A stretch of 64,000 nucleotides of DNA from Clostridium sartagoforme (lineage in GTDB: Bacteria; Bacillota; Clostridia; Clostridiales; Clostridiaceae). The notes under the pieces are model-generated. The model saw only the letters and a list, made by a program, of their open reading frames with translations. It did no database searches and had not been told where the DNA came from. The stretch lies in NCBI RefSeq assembly GCF_004794105.1, contig NZ_SRYR01000002.1, positions 186,001 to 250,000 of the forward strand, in the 5' to 3' direction. Position numbers and translations under genes: made by a program. Below are positions 28,012 to 36,515 of this stretch, one piece after another. Numbering within the stretch: the first letter of the stretch is position 1; every line of letters starts with the position of its first letter.

Positions 28012-29916
28012 ATGGAGAAGATAAGAAATTATAATGAATTATTAGAAAAGGTAGATTTTTATAAAAAACAAATAGAGGTTAGAGAGAATCCGGAAAAGTT
28101 TAATAAAGGGGAAATAAAAGAAAGACATATTCTTATTTGTGGAGGACCTGGATGTAAGGCTTCTAGGGCAGATAGTATTAATAAAGCATTTAAGAATGAA
28201 TTAGAAAGACTAGATTTAGGATATGAAGTAAAGGTTATAATGACTGGATGTTTCGGGTTTTGTGCAAAGGGACCAGTAATAGAAATAATGCCAGATAAAG
28301 TCTTTTATACTCAAGTAAAAGAAGAAGATGTAAGAGAAATTATAGAAAGCCATATTGTTAGAGGGGAAATAGTAGAGAGGCTTTTATATGAAGATGAAGA
28401 AACTAAGAAAAGAATAAAAGTAAAAGAAGAAATTCCTTTTTATAAGAAACAAGTAAAGATAGCTTTAAAGAATTGTGGAGTAATAGATCCAGAGAGTATA
28501 GAAGAAGCATTAGCTGTAGGAGCATATACTGCCCTTGCTAAAGTGATAACTTCCATGAGTAAGGAGGAAGTTATAAAGGAGATATCTGATTCTGGATTAA
28601 GAGGAAGAGGTGGTGGAGGCTTCCCAGCAGGTAGAAAGTGGGAAACTGCAAGAAGGGCTGAAGGTGAAATAAAGTATGTAATATGTAATGCAGATGAGGG
28701 TGATCCAGGGGCTTTTATGGATAGGGCTATATTAGAGGGGGATCCTAATTTAGTGTTAGAAGCTATGGCTATTTGTGGATATGCTATTGGATCTAATAAG
28801 GGTTATATATATATTAGAGCTGAATATCCATTAGCTGTTCATAGATTAAAGATTGCTATTAAGCAGGCTAGAGAGATAGGATTACTTGGTGAAAATATAT
28901 TAAATACTGGTTTTGATTTTGATATAGAAATAAAATATGGGGCTGGTGCTTTTGTTTGTGGAGAAGCAACAGCATTAATTCATTCCATAGAAGGCTTAAG
29001 GGGAGAACCAACAATGAAGCCACCAAGGACATCAGAAAAAGGGTTATGGCAAAAGCCAACCTGTGTTAATAATGTAGAGACTTTTGCGAATATTAGTCAA
29101 ATTATTAACAATGGTGCAAGCTGGTATAGTAATATTGGTTCTGAAAAGTCAAAAGGAACAAAGGTTTTTGCTTTAGCTGGAAATATAAATAATGTGGGGT
29201 TAGTAGAAATACCTATGGGAATGCCACTTAAAGATATAGTATATGAAATTGGGGGTGGGATTGTTAAAAATAAATCATTAAAGGCTGTACAAACGGGAGG
29301 TCCTTCCGGAGGATGTATTCCAAGAGATTATTTGGAATTACCAATAGAATATGACACATTAACAGCTATTGGTTCAATGATGGGATCTGGTGGGATGATA
29401 GTTATGGATGAAGATAATTGTATGGTAGATATAGCTAAGTTTTATTTAGAGTTTAGTGTTGATGAGTCTTGTGGTAAGTGTACACCATGCAGAATTGGAA
29501 ATAAAAGAATTTTAGAGATGATTAAAGATATTACTAATGGAAAAGCAACTATAGAAGATTTAAAGAAACTTGAAGAACTTTGTGAAGTAGTTCAAGATAC
29601 TTCTCTTTGTGGATTAGGTGAAGCAGCACCAAACCCAGTTTTAAGCACTATTAAATTCTTTAGAAAAGAATATGAAGAGCATGTTATTAATAAGAAGTGT
29701 AGTGCAGGAGTATGTAAGGGATTAGTAAAGTATGAAGTAACAGATGATTGTATAGGGTGTACTAAGTGCTTAAGAGCTTGCCCTGTTTTAGCTATTAAAG
29801 GAAAGCTCAGAGAAAAGCATACTATTATTATAGAAAAATGCATTAAATGTGGTTTATGTTTTGAAGCCTGTCCAACAAAAGCAATTATTAAAACTAGCTT
29901 AGGAGGTGAAATATAA
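28012..29916 (+). CDS. hydB: Hydrogenase flavin subunit (NuoF-like, HydB/HndC type)
   Basis: A 634-residue multidomain iron-sulfur flavoprotein. Residues ~38-110 are a thioredoxin-like [2Fe-2S] domain (LICGGPGCKA, TGCFGFCAKGP). The FMN/NAD-binding NuoF core follows (GLRGRGGGGFPAGRKWE, CNADEGDPGAFMDR), then an SLBB region. ESCGKCTPCRIG binds the N3-type [4Fe-4S], and two C-terminal ferredoxin motifs are present (CIGCTKCLRACP, CIKCGLCFEACP). This layout matches the subunit of electron-bifurcating HydABC, which couples NADH and reduced ferredoxin to H2. Its stop overlaps the hydA start (TAATG). Confidence 0.93.
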   Translation: MEKIRNYNELLEKVDFYKKQIEVRENPEKFNKGEIKERHILICGGPGCKASRADSINKAFKNELERLDLGYEVKVIMTGCFGFCAKGPVIEIMPDKVFYTQVKEEDVREIIESHIVRGEIVERLLYEDEETKKRIKVKEEIPFYKKQVKIALKNCGVIDPESIEEALAVGAYTALAKVITSMSKEEVIKEISDSGLRGRGGGGFPAGRKWETARRAEGEIKYVICNADEGDPGAFMDRAILEGDPNLVLEAMAICGYAIGSNKGYIYIRAEYPLAVHRLKIAIKQAREIGLLGENILNTGFDFDIEIKYGAGAFVCGEATALIHSIEGLRGEPTMKPPRTSEKGLWQKPTCVNNVETFANISQIINNGASWYSNIGSEKSKGTKVFALAGNINNVGLVEIPMGMPLKDIVYEIGGGIVKNKSLKAVQTGGPSGGCIPRDYLELPIEYDTLTAIGSMMGSGGMIVMDEDNCMVDIAKFYLEFSVDESCGKCTPCRIGNKRILEMIKDITNGKATIEDLKKLEELCEVVQDTSLCGLGEAAPNPVLSTIKFFRKEYEEHVINKKCSAGVCKGLVKYEVTDDCIGCTKCLRACPVLAIKGKLREKHTIIIEKCIKCGLCFEACPTKAIIKTSLGGEI

Positions 29917-31640
29917 TGATAAAGGCAGAAATAAATGGAGTCTCAGTAGAAGTTGAAAAAGGTACAAGTATCTTAGATGCTGCTAGAAGTATTAATATTA
30001 ATCTACCTACCTTATGCCATATGAATATGGTTGATGGTAAAACTAGAAATTGTAAGGGGACATGCAGGGTTTGTGTAGTAGAAATAGAAGGTAAGTCTGG
30101 TTTATTACCAGCCTGTGCTACAGAGCTTAGGGAAGGAATGTCAGTTAGAACTAATTCATCAAAGGCTGTAAAGGCTAGAAGAACTATTACAGAATTACTT
30201 TTATCAAATCACCCTAAGGATTGTTTAAATTGTGAGAAAAATACTAATTGTGAGTTGCAAAGTTTAGCTTCAGAGCTTGGTATAGATGAAAAAAACTTTC
30301 AAGGGGAGAGAACATCTTTTGAAATTGATATTTCTGATGGATTTATTAGAGACAGGGAAAAATGTATTTTATGCAGAAGATGTGTAACAGCCTGTAATGA
30401 TATACAAAAGGTACATGCAATAACTTTAGCTAATAGAGGATTTAATACTAATATATCTACTTTCTGTAATGAGGCTATAGAGCTAACTAATTGTACTTAC
30501 TGTGGACAATGTGTTGCAGTATGTCCAACTGGGGCTTTAAAGGAAAAATCAAACTATAGAAAGATATGGGACATTTTAGATGATGAAGATAAATTTACAG
30601 TTGTTCAGATTGCTCCAGCTGTAAGATATGCACTAGCAGAGGAGTTTGGATTAGAATCTGGGGATTTACCTACTGGTAAGATTGTAAAAGCTTTAAAATT
30701 ATTAGGATTTAAGTTAGTATGTGATACTAATTTTGCAGCAGACTTAACTATTATGGAAGAGGCAAATGAGTTTATCGAAAGATTTACCTTAGGAGAAAAC
30801 CTACCATTAATAACTAGTTGCTGTCCAGCATGGGTAAAATATGCTGAAAATAATTATCAGGATAAAATAGAACTAGTATCTACCTGTAAATCACCTCAAC
30901 AAATGTTTGGAGCAGTAGCAAAGAATTACTTACCTAAGAAATTAGGTGTAAAGAAAGAAGATATATCAGTTATTTCAATAATGCCATGTATTGCTAAAAA
31001 ACATGAGTGTAATAGGGAAGAAATGAAAGATAATTCAGGAATTAAAGATGTGGACTTAGTCATTACCACAAGGGAGTTTGCTAAATTTATAAGAGAAGCT
31101 GGAATTGATATTTTAAGACTTACTGAATCTGAGTTTGATAATCCTTTAGGTATATCAAGTGGAGCTGGAACTATATTTGGAACAAGTGGAGGAGTTATGG
31201 AAGCTGCCCTTAGAACAGCTTATGAGTGGATAACAGGAGAGAAATTAGAAGTTGTTGAATTTGAGGTTGTAAGAGGATTAGAAGGTGTAAAAGAAGCTTC
31301 TATAGAGATAAATGGGAAATCTGTGAATATTGCAGTGGTAAATTCTTTAGGAAATGCTAAGAATGCTATGGAGGAAATTGAAAGAGGAGAATCAAAATAT
31401 GATTTTGTAGAAGTTATGGCTTGTCCAGGAGGTTGTATAGATGGTGGAGGACAGCCTTATATAAGATCTAATAGGGATATATTAAGAAAGAGAATGGATT
31501 CCATGTATGAGGAGGATTTTAATAAGGAAATAAGAAAATCTCATGAAAATCCTATGATAATAAAACTGTATGAAGATTATCTTATGAAACCTAATAGTTA
31601 TATTGCTCACAAAATTCTACATGTAAGTCGCAAAAAATAG
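29916..31640 (+). CDS. hydA: [FeFe] hydrogenase catalytic subunit
   Basis: A 574-residue group A enzyme. An N-terminal plant-type [2Fe-2S] domain (C34, C50, C53, C67) is followed by the His-Cys [4Fe-4S] site (H99, C103, C106, C112), two [4Fe-4S] motifs (C150-C160 and C193-C203) and the H-cluster domain. L1 is TSCCPAW with C302/C303, L2 is MPCIAKKHE (356-364), and L3 is MACPGGCIDGGGQP with C503/C507. All catalytic residues are present. With hydB and hydC it forms a trimeric hydrogenase, probably bifurcating. It overlaps hydB by one base. Confidence 0.96.
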   Translation: MIKAEINGVSVEVEKGTSILDAARSININLPTLCHMNMVDGKTRNCKGTCRVCVVEIEGKSGLLPACATELREGMSVRTNSSKAVKARRTITELLLSNHPKDCLNCEKNTNCELQSLASELGIDEKNFQGERTSFEIDISDGFIRDREKCILCRRCVTACNDIQKVHAITLANRGFNTNISTFCNEAIELTNCTYCGQCVAVCPTGALKEKSNYRKIWDILDDEDKFTVVQIAPAVRYALAEEFGLESGDLPTGKIVKALKLLGFKLVCDTNFAADLTIMEEANEFIERFTLGENLPLITSCCPAWVKYAENNYQDKIELVSTCKSPQQMFGAVAKNYLPKKLGVKKEDISVISIMPCIAKKHECNREEMKDNSGIKDVDLVITTREFAKFIREAGIDILRLTESEFDNPLGISSGAGTIFGTSGGVMEAALRTAYEWITGEKLEVVEFEVVRGLEGVKEASIEINGKSVNIAVVNSLGNAKNAMEEIERGESKYDFVEVMACPGGCIDGGGQPYIRSNRDILRKRMDSMYEEDFNKEIRKSHENPMIIKLYEDYLMKPNSYIAHKILHVSRKK

Positions 31641-31667
31641 AAAAAAATTCAAATATAATGCTAAAAG

Positions 31668-31697
31668 TGGAAAAATGATAATTTTTCCATTTTTTTA
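31668..31697 (+). terminator. Terminator of the hydrogenase operon
   Basis: TGGAAAAAT-GATA-ATTTTTCCA followed by a run of seven T, 28 nt after the hydA stop codon. Confidence 0.75.
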
Positions 31698-31779
31698 GTG
31701 AATAAATTTAACTGTTTATACAAAAATATGACTTTTTAAAAGATAATTGTAAAAAAATGAAAATAATATGGATAAAGTA

Positions 31780-31808
31780 TGGAAATTTATTTTAACAGAT
31801 GATATAAT
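31780..31808 (+). promoter_or_regulatory. Probable promoter of the agr locus
   Basis: TGGAAA at 31780-31785, a 17-nt spacer and TATAAT at 31803-31808, 54 nt before the first gene. The same TGGAAA-17-TATAAT pattern stands before mglB. Confidence 0.55.
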
Positions 31809-31862
31809 AAATTTATAAATTAAATTATTAACAAGAAAGGTAATTTAAAAAAATATAAAATT

Positions 31863-32429
31863 ATGATAGAAACTGTATTAATATCATTAATAATATGTAA
31901 GATAAAGAAATATGACATTAAAGGGTTATTTAAAAATTGGACAATTTACCCAGTTATTTTTATGGAGTTAGTGTATTTATTTATACAAATAAATATTTTT
32001 ATGGAGAATTATAGTTATATAGATATTGTGGCACCGTTGAAGACTGTCTATTTATGTTCTTATCTGCCTTTAATATTTAAATATAGGAAATATACGGAGG
32101 CTATTATTGGATCTGTTTTTGTGATAATAGGTGGAATATTAAACGATATAGCAATAGCAGCTAATAATGGATTTATGCCAGTTTTCCCTAGTCTTTCATA
32201 TTTAACAGGATATGCAAAAACTGATGCATTTAATAAAGTTAATGATATTCATATACTTGGTGATGCAAGTACTAAGCTAAAACCACTAACTGATATTTTT
32301 GATATTGGATATAGCGTTTTAAGTTTAGGAGATATTTTTATTAGATTTTACATTTTTATCATTATTTATAGTATTATAAAAAGTTTGAATACAAGTACTG
32401 AAGAAGAATTAGCAATTAACTACAGATAA
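31863..32429 (+). CDS. DUF5317-like membrane protein
   Basis: A 188-residue protein with about five membrane helices (MIETVLISLIICKI, YPVIFMELVYLFIQINIF, AIIGSVFVIIGGILND, late FIRFYIFIIIYSII). NDIAIAANNGFMPVFPSLSY and DIGYSVLSLGDIFIRF match the conserved loops of the DUF5317 family, whose function is unknown. ATG 31863 has no clear SD nearby (AAAGG lies 23 nt upstream), so translation may be weak. It is the first gene of a run leading into agrB, with 10 nt to the next gene. Confidence 0.65.
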   Translation: MIETVLISLIICKIKKYDIKGLFKNWTIYPVIFMELVYLFIQINIFMENYSYIDIVAPLKTVYLCSYLPLIFKYRKYTEAIIGSVFVIIGGILNDIAIAANNGFMPVFPSLSYLTGYAKTDAFNKVNDIHILGDASTKLKPLTDIFDIGYSVLSLGDIFIRFYIFIIIYSIIKSLNTSTEEELAINYR

Positions 32430-32439
32430 GGAGAAAATC

Positions 32440-32907
32440 ATGTTAAAACTTGAACCAATAGAATTTTTTCTAAGAGCAATACCAGAGGGATTATTAATAA
32501 TATTAGGAATCTATGTTTTATCCAAGACTAACATAGATAAGAAAAAATATTTAGTATCAAGTATTGTTTATGCAATTACAATTTTTTGTATAAGATTATT
32601 ACCAATTAACTATGGTGTACATACTATCTTAATATTATTATTTTTAGTTTTACTAACTATTAGCTATATAAAGATAGATGTAATACTAACTATGAGAAGT
32701 GCTCTTATAGTATTTTTACTACAATTTGTTTCAGAAGGAATTAATGTATTTGTATTAAGGCTAATACCTAATATTGATTTAGATAAGTTATTTCTAAACC
32801 CTGTATTAAAAACACTTTTAGGAATACCTTCATTAATAATATTAGCTGCAATAATATATATTTTCTATATTTTAGATAAAAGGAAAGATGTGTTAAAGGA
32901 TGTATAG
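32440..32907 (+). CDS. Small polytopic protein resembling an AgrC sensor domain without kinase
   Basis: A 155-residue protein with about five membrane helices and almost no soluble part, ending FYILDKRKDVLKDV. Segments such as IEFFLRAIPEGLLIILGIYVL, RLLPINYGVHTILILLFL and FVSEGINVFVL resemble, from memory, the N-terminal membrane domain of clostridial AgrC-like GHKL kinases. The gene ends with TAG where a kinase would follow, and agrB begins 8 nt before that stop. No kinase sequence remains in any frame nearby. A stand-alone peptide receptor or an AgrB partner is possible; this is inference. Confidence 0.5.
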   Translation: MLKLEPIEFFLRAIPEGLLIILGIYVLSKTNIDKKKYLVSSIVYAITIFCIRLLPINYGVHTILILLFLVLLTISYIKIDVILTMRSALIVFLLQFVSEGINVFVLRLIPNIDLDKLFLNPVLKTLLGIPSLIILAAIIYIFYILDKRKDVLKDV

Positions 32908-33559
32908 TGTAGAAGCTTTATCAAAAAAAATAGCTAATAACTTAAGAAAAGAATTAAATTATGATGATGATAAAACTAGTGTTATAGAGTATGGACTCTA
33001 TGCCTTCTTTCAAATAGGACTATCAATACTTTTAGTAGCTATTGTTGGTGGAATACTTAATGTTATGTTAGAAGCGTTAATCATTTCTTTTGTAATTAGT
33101 ATTTTTAGAAAATACTCAGGGGGAGCCCATGCAAGTAAAGCTTTTAACTGTGCAATTATTGGTGCTTTAGTATCAGTAATACCAGCAATTATATTCACAA
33201 AAATAAATATTAATACCAATTATTTAATAATAGTCGGAGGATTAGTTTACTTAATTTCTATTATAGTAACTTATAAGCTTGCGCCTGTAGATACTCCTAA
33301 CAAGCCTATAAAAAGTCTGGCTAAAATTAGAAGATTAAAAAAGGGATCTATTATTTTATTGACTATATATATGTTCTTAGCTCTAGCAATGATATTTATT
33401 TATCGAGAAAGCTCAAATATAGATTACTTAGTATATTCTATATGTATTTATTTTGGGGTTTCTTGGCAAGTACTAACACTTACCAAAATAGGACATTCAT
33501 TAGTGAATGGAATGGATTCTTTATTAATAAAAATTTTAAGTATTAAGGGGAGGAATTAG
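32900..33559 (+). CDS. agrB: AgrB, membrane peptidase that processes the AgrD pheromone precursor
   Basis: A 219-residue membrane cysteine peptidase. The catalytic pair is H77 and C84 in KYSGGAHASKAFNC, at the same numbers as in Staphylococcus AgrB. About six helices are predicted. YKLAPVDTPNKPI and RRLKKGS are typical conserved loops. AgrB cuts AgrD and closes the thiolactone ring. ATG 32900 overlaps the previous gene by 8 nt. agrD follows after 2 nt, a strong functional link. Confidence 0.95.
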   Translation: MYSVEALSKKIANNLRKELNYDDDKTSVIEYGLYAFFQIGLSILLVAIVGGILNVMLEALIISFVISIFRKYSGGAHASKAFNCAIIGALVSVIPAIIFTKININTNYLIIVGGLVYLISIIVTYKLAPVDTPNKPIKSLAKIRRLKKGSIILLTIYMFLALAMIFIYRESSNIDYLVYSICIYFGVSWQVLTLTKIGHSLVNGMDSLLIKILSIKGRN

Positions 33560-33561
33560 AA

Positions 33562-33696
33562 ATGAAAAAATTAAACAGTAAGGTAATGATGGCAGTAGCA
33601 GCATTTGCTACAGTTATAGCTTCAACAGTTGCTACTTCAGCATGTTTCTGGTGTTCATACCAACCAGAAGAACCAAAATGCTTAAGAGATGAGTAA
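33562..33696 (+). CDS. agrD: AgrD-like cyclic peptide pheromone precursor
   Basis: A 44-residue peptide. An amphipathic N-terminus (MKKLNSKVMMAVAAFATVIA) is followed by TSA, the putative signal core CFWCS (residues 28-32), and the conserved acidic tail YQPEEPKCLRDE. C. perfringens AgrD has CLWFT in the equivalent place, known as a five-residue thiolactone, so a CFWCS thiolactone closed by C28 is predicted. The second cysteine in the ring (C31) is unusual. SD AGGGGAGGAATTAGAA precedes ATG 33562. It lies immediately after agrB. Confidence 0.92.
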   Translation: MKKLNSKVMMAVAAFATVIASTVATSACFWCSYQPEEPKCLRDE

Positions 33697-33702
33697 TTGA
33701 AA

Positions 33703-33733
33703 AATAAAGATCGGGTAACCGGTCTTTATTTAT
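33703..33733 (+). terminator. Hairpin after agrD
   Basis: AATAAAGATCGG-GTAA-CCGGTCTTTATT, a 12-bp stem with one G-U pair and a tetraloop, followed by a weak T-containing tail (TATC). Probably ends or attenuates the agrBD transcript before the GGDEF/HD-GYP gene 22 nt further on. Confidence 0.6.
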
Positions 33734-33754
33734 CATATAGAAATGGTGATAAAT

Positions 33755-35452
33755 ATGAAAGAAATTAAGAAAAGTAGAATTAAGCAAATTGATGATATGG
33801 CATCTATAGTAAAGTTGGCATCTTTGATGTTTACAGCAATAATTTTCTTTCAATATTTTTTTAATGAAGAAGGCATGCTGTTAGATTCTTTTAATAGTAT
33901 ATCTATATTTATGCCAATAGTTGTAGGTTGTCTTGTATTAACAATAATTTATATGCTATGGTCATTTCAAGTACATGAAAATACAAATAAGCCTGTATTA
34001 AAATACAAGATATTAATTGAAAATATACTGTTTATGGTGATATTATTTTTTGCGATAGTTATTTCTGGCGCAAATAAGAGTAATTATAAATTTATATTTT
34101 TATTTATAATTACTAGTACAACTATACAATCTGGAATGAAAAGTGGAATTGTAACTTCTATAATTGCATCACTAGCTATTTTAGTAATGGATATTTTATG
34201 TATGCCAGGAGCTTCGGTAAATAAATACTTTCAAGATGACTTATTATTAGCTGGAGTATTTATATTAACTGCATGGCCACTAGGATTTTATGTAAAAATA
34301 GAAGGTGAACATATAGAAAAGTTAGAGAACTTAGTTAATATGGATGGACTAACTGGAGTATATAATCATAGATATTTTCAAGATTCCTTAAAGGAATTAA
34401 TTATTAGCGCAAAGAAGAAAAAAGCTAAATTAGCTATGATTTTGATCGATATAGACTACTTTAAGCACTATAATGATTTATACGGTCATCAAAAGGGTGA
34501 TGAAATTTTAAGATGTATTGGTAAAATATTAAGAGATAATTCTGGAGATAAAAGCATAACAGCAAGATATGGTGGAGAAGAGTTCGCTATAATTTTACCA
34601 GATACTAATGAAGAAGAAGCTTTGAAAATTGCTGATAAAATTAGAGTGATTATTGAAAAAACAAAATTTTATGGTGAAGAAAATCAGCCAAGTGGTGTAT
34701 TAACAGTATCAATGGGTATATCTACTTTCCCAGATAAAGCTAGGAATGAAGTGGAGTTAATTAAAAGTGCTGATGATGCTTTATATAGAGCAAAGTTTTT
34801 TAATAAAAATAGAGTTGAAACATATAGTTCTATATTAGATGATTTGAAAAATGATATAGAAGAAAAAGATGTTGAATTAGTTACATCTATTAAGACGTTA
34901 ATAAGTGTGATTAATGCTAAGGATAGATATACATATGGTCATTCAGAAAGAGTAGTTTTATATAGTAAATTATTATCAGAAAAATTAGGTTTATCAAAGG
35001 AAGAGAAATCCAATCTCATTCAAGGTTCTTATATGCATGATATTGGGAAAATAAATATTTCCAAGGAAATACTTTTAAAGAAAATGCCTTTAACTAAAGA
35101 AGAATGGGAGATTTTAAAAAGTCATCCGGAAGAGGGAATAGAGATAATAAAGCCAGTTAAATCATTAGAAAAAATTATACCTATTATAAAACACCATCAT
35201 GAAAGATTTGATGGTACCGGATATCCAAGTAATTTAAAAGGAGAAGAAATTCCTTATTTATCTAGGGTATTAAGTGTTGTAGATAGTTTTGATGCAATGA
35301 CATCTAATAGGCCTTATAATAAAAGAAAGACTTATGAAGAGGCTATAGTCGAACTTAGAAAGTTTTCAGGTACTCAATTTGATCCGAGTATTGCAGAAAA
35401 ATTTATAGAAGTTATTGAAGAAAACAAAGAAAAGTTTGATAATCTTAGATAA
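33755..35452 (+). CDS. Membrane GGDEF and HD-GYP cyclic-di-GMP enzyme
   Basis: A 565-residue protein. Residues ~20-180 hold about six membrane helices. The GGDEF domain keeps the active motif YGGEEFAI and the DxDxFKxYND metal region (IDIDYFKHYND) but lacks the RxxD inhibitory site (GDKS instead). The HD-GYP domain carries MHDIGK and HHERFDGTGYP. It could both make and break c-di-GMP, with the membrane part as sensor. ATG 33755 is preferred: GGTGAT lies 5 nt before, while ATG 33743 has no SD. It sits 58 nt downstream of agrD, past a hairpin, so it may be partly co-expressed with the pheromone genes. Confidence 0.85.
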   Translation: MKEIKKSRIKQIDDMASIVKLASLMFTAIIFFQYFFNEEGMLLDSFNSISIFMPIVVGCLVLTIIYMLWSFQVHENTNKPVLKYKILIENILFMVILFFAIVISGANKSNYKFIFLFIITSTTIQSGMKSGIVTSIIASLAILVMDILCMPGASVNKYFQDDLLLAGVFILTAWPLGFYVKIEGEHIEKLENLVNMDGLTGVYNHRYFQDSLKELIISAKKKKAKLAMILIDIDYFKHYNDLYGHQKGDEILRCIGKILRDNSGDKSITARYGGEEFAIILPDTNEEEALKIADKIRVIIEKTKFYGEENQPSGVLTVSMGISTFPDKARNEVELIKSADDALYRAKFFNKNRVETYSSILDDLKNDIEEKDVELVTSIKTLISVINAKDRYTYGHSERVVLYSKLLSEKLGLSKEEKSNLIQGSYMHDIGKINISKEILLKKMPLTKEEWEILKSHPEEGIEIIKPVKSLEKIIPIIKHHHERFDGTGYPSNLKGEEIPYLSRVLSVVDSFDAMTSNRPYNKRKTYEEAIVELRKFSGTQFDPSIAEKFIEVIEENKEKFDNLR

Positions 35453-35476
35453 GGAAAATTATAAGGAGAGGGTTAA

Positions 35477-36379
35477 ATGAGAATAGGAATAATAGGTTTA
35501 GGTAATATTTGTGAAAAGGCATATTTACCTGTAATTACAGCTATGGAAGGTTTAGAATTAGTTTTTTGTACTAGAAATAATGATAAGTTGAAGTCTTTAT
35601 CTAATAAATATAGAATAAGTGAAGCTGTTAATAACGTTGATGACTTAATAAATAAAAAAATAGATGCAGCATTTATTCATACAGCTACAGAAAGTCATAT
35701 AGAAATAATAGAAAAGTTATTGAATAATGATATTCATGTTTATGTGGATAAGCCTATTAGTTATGATTATGATGAAAGTAAAAGAATGAGTGACCTTGCT
35801 AAAAAGCAAAATAAAATATTTATGGTAGGCTTTAATAGGAGATTTGCTCCTATGTATTCAAGACTTAGAGATAGTAGTCCAAGCATAATAAAACTTCAAA
35901 AGAACAGGGTATTAAAGCCTAAGGATACTACTGTTTTTATATTAGATGATTTTATTCATGTTATAGATACTATAAGATTTTTAGCTAAGGATAAACTTGA
36001 ATTATTAAATGTTAGTGCTTTAAAAAAAGATAATATTTTATATAATGTAGTAGTTACATTAGGAAATAAAAACACAACATGTATAGCTATAATGAACAAG
36101 GATAATGGATTAAATGAAGAAATATTAGAATATTCATTTAGTGGGGAAAAAACTATTGTAAAGAATTTAAATAATTCTAAGATTGCTTCACAAAATATAG
36201 AGAAAAGTCTAGAATTTAATGATTGGGATACTATTTTATATAGAAGAGGATTTGATTCAATAATTAATGAATTTATAAGTGCTGTTAAGAATGGAAAACA
36301 ACCAAACCCTTCTATAGATGACGCATTAGAGAGTCATAGATTATGTGATGAAATAATTAAAAAGATAATAGAACTATAG
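35477..36379 (+). CDS. Gfo/Idh/MocA-family NAD(P)-dependent oxidoreductase
   Basis: A 300-residue protein with the N-terminal Rossmann motif GIIGLGNICEKAYLP, the ATESHIEIIEKLL helix and VYVDKPISYD, whose lysine is the catalytic EKP-equivalent (here DKP). GFNRRFAPMY is the next conserved block. The C-terminal part is a short beta-sheet domain. Family members oxidise or reduce sugars, inositols or related alcohols; the substrate cannot be told. ATG 35477 follows AAGGAGAGGG, 25 nt after the GGDEF/HD-GYP gene, so the two may share a transcript. Confidence 0.85.
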   Translation: MRIGIIGLGNICEKAYLPVITAMEGLELVFCTRNNDKLKSLSNKYRISEAVNNVDDLINKKIDAAFIHTATESHIEIIEKLLNNDIHVYVDKPISYDYDESKRMSDLAKKQNKIFMVGFNRRFAPMYSRLRDSSPSIIKLQKNRVLKPKDTTVFILDDFIHVIDTIRFLAKDKLELLNVSALKKDNILYNVVVTLGNKNTTCIAIMNKDNGLNEEILEYSFSGEKTIVKNLNNSKIASQNIEKSLEFNDWDTILYRRGFDSIINEFISAVKNGKQPNPSIDDALESHRLCDEIIKKIIEL

Positions 36380-36380
36380 A

Positions 36381-36512
36381 AATAATGAAAAATTAATGAA
36401 AAAACTCATAAATGAGTTTAGAAAATAAATCTTTTTAGTAATTTTGGAAGAATTACATTGATAATTAGATTTTTTTAATTATAAAAGGGCTGTTTTTGAG
36501 ACAGCCCTTTTA
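36381..36512 (+). repeat. Dispersed repeat R1, copy 3
   Basis: AATGAAAAATTAATGAAAAA, hairpin ACTCA/TGAGT, core TAATT-TTGGAAG-AATTA (36439-36455) and terminal hairpin AGGGCTGT/ACAGCCCT. The terminal hairpin overlaps the stop codon of the minus-strand transporter gene, which uses it as a terminator. Confidence 0.75.
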
Positions 36513-36515
36513 TAA
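36483..36515. terminator. Bidirectional terminator between convergent genes
   Basis: AAAAGGGCTGT (36483-36493) and ACAGCCCTTTT (36501-36511), a perfect 11-bp stem with A and T runs on its two sides. Confidence 0.8.
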
